Below, one piece after another: positions 63,368 through 64,000 of a DNA stretch of 64,000 nucleotides. Under the pieces are notes generated by a model. The model was not told the DNA's origin and did not search any database. It saw only the letters and a list, made by a program, of their open reading frames with translations. The stretch covers positions 930,001-994,000 of the forward strand of contig NZ_RAPR01000001.1 in NCBI RefSeq assembly GCF_003610235.1. The letters are read 5' to 3'. The stretch's first letter is position 1, and every line of letters starts with the position of its first letter. Origin of the DNA: Catellatospora citrea. GTDB lineage: Bacteria > Actinomycetota > Actinomycetes > Mycobacteriales > Micromonosporaceae. A program made the translations under genes and the position numbers.

Positions 63368-63799
63368 TCAGACTCCCTGCCGGCTCGCGGTGATCAGCTC
63401 GGTGACGACAGGGTCGGCGTCCGGCGTACGCGCCGGCCGTGCGACGGCTTGACGTATCCACCGCTGTCCCAGCCCCACGCCGACGGCGACGCCGAACACG
63501 GTCAGGTTGAACAGCGTGGTGACGCCGTCCCAGGACAGCTCCCCGAACCGGTTCACCAGGAAGCCGTCGAACAGCAGGAAGCCGAGCAGGCCGGTGAGCA
63601 GGCTCGCGCGGGTGTCGGCGACGACGGCGGCGAACACCCCGGTCACCGCCGCGGCCAGCATCAGCCGCCCGGGCTCCTCGGTGACGAAGGCGCCGGCCAG
63701 GATCGTCGAGACGCACACCACGACGGCGCCCAGCGCGAGGTTGATCCCGAACGGGGTCGCCTGGGTTTCGTCGGCTGGACGCGGTTGCTGAAGACGCAT
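63368..63799 (-). CDS. Stand-alone DUF4118-like four-helix membrane protein
   Basis: A 143-residue protein with four hydrophobic segments, the second and third resembling the KdpD transmembrane module (LAGAFVTEEPGRLMLAAAVTGVFAAVVADTRASLLTGLLGFLLFDGFLVNRFG). It could be a membrane partner or a truncated relative of KdpD. GAGGAGGG precedes ATG 63799. It lies three bases before the PH-like gene and shares its strand with kdpD. Confidence 0.6.
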   Translation of the reverse strand: MRLQQPRPADETQATPFGINLALGAVVVCVSTILAGAFVTEEPGRLMLAAAVTGVFAAVVADTRASLLTGLLGFLLFDGFLVNRFGELSWDGVTTLFNLTVFGVAVGVGLGQRWIRQAVARPARTPDADPVVTELITASRQGV

Positions 63800-63959
63800 G
63801 ACACCCTCCTCACGAGGGGATGGAAGGAGCTGGGAACGGCCAGGTGCAGGCCGTGTCCTGGTCGGGTCGGGTACGTCGCTGAGCTGCACCGGGCATGGTG
63901 GGCCGGCTGTCGTCCGATGGCGGCAGGCGGCCCGCACGGTGACGCCTGCCGCCCCGGGT

Positions 63960-64000
63960 TCACGCCTCGTCGCGTCGCAGGACGTCGTCGAGGGTCTCCC
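63960..64000 (-). CDS. C-terminal tail of a gene cut by the right edge
   Basis: The last 41 bases read on the minus strand as ETLDDVLRRDEA followed by a TGA stop, in a plausible high-GC frame. Nothing more can be said; it is upstream of the DUF4118-like gene on the same strand. Confidence 0.25.
   Translation of the reverse strand, partial: ETLDDVLRRDEA

Overview
The window is high-GC DNA with strong G/C bias at third codon positions, frequent GTG starts, Shine-Dalgarno sites of the GGAGG type and mycothiol-dependent enzyme families. This is typical of an actinomycete. The gene repertoire and two families of dispersed hairpin repeats suggest Micromonosporaceae (Catellatospora/Actinoplanes-like), but that placement is inference. 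It looks like chromosomal accessory DNA. I found no rRNA, tRNA, insertion sequence, integrase or CRISPR array.

Layout. 1-7 kb: a UvrA-like ATPase cut by the window edge, a 40-residue zinc-free ribosomal protein bL36 paralogue, a YflT-like stress protein, a PAS-GGDEF diguanylate cyclase, PsiE-like protein, Ogt, a mycothiol-dependent isomerase-family protein and PdxH. 7-14 kb: a 1434-residue nitrate reductase fused to a flavodoxin/NAD(P)H reductase, preceded by a GlnR-like site, then two secreted proteins. 14-18.6 kb: a DevR/DevS-type hypoxia/redox module (Acg-like nitroreductase, two-GAF sensor kinase, response regulator, small membrane protein) whose intergenic regions share a GGGACYTTSGGCCC motif. 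18.8-20.1 kb: a CmtR-like metal sensor and a CDF metal exporter.

20.3-24.7 kb is the most unusual part. A SIR2-domain protein converges on a two-gene operon encoding a TIR domain fused to an Hsp70 substrate-binding domain, and a membrane-anchored maltose-binding-protein fold that appears to face the cytosol. Together they look like an undescribed NAD-linked immune or stress-sensing locus.

24.7-40 kb: an acetoacetate-decarboxylase-like protein, hemerythrin, a class IV aminotransferase facing a sulfotransferase-like protein (the two halves of a known plant fusion), a secreted DUF11-type protein, GNAT, a ketoglutarate-semialdehyde-dehydrogenase-like enzyme, small housekeeping enzymes, an AI-2E family transporter, and a 1186-residue secreted ThuA/sugar-dehydrogenase/PKD/CBM/ricin protein. 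40.7-46.4 kb: a ribose-type sugar ABC operon with an allulose-epimerase-like isomerase and a LacI-type palindrome upstream. 46.5-51.6 kb: a MacB-like ABC exporter facing a NarL-type two-component system.

51.7-64 kb: a WYL regulator with a palindrome shared with its divergent neighbour, VOC and monooxygenase-fold proteins, CutC, an M81 peptidase, a methanethiol oxidase, an ECF42-type sigma factor with its YCII partner, and a KdpD sensor kinase with two small membrane proteins but no kdpFABC or kdpE in view. A protein tail is cut by the right edge. Most genes are ordinary; the value lies in the SIR2/TIR/MBP locus, the DevR motif set, and the dispersed hairpins.
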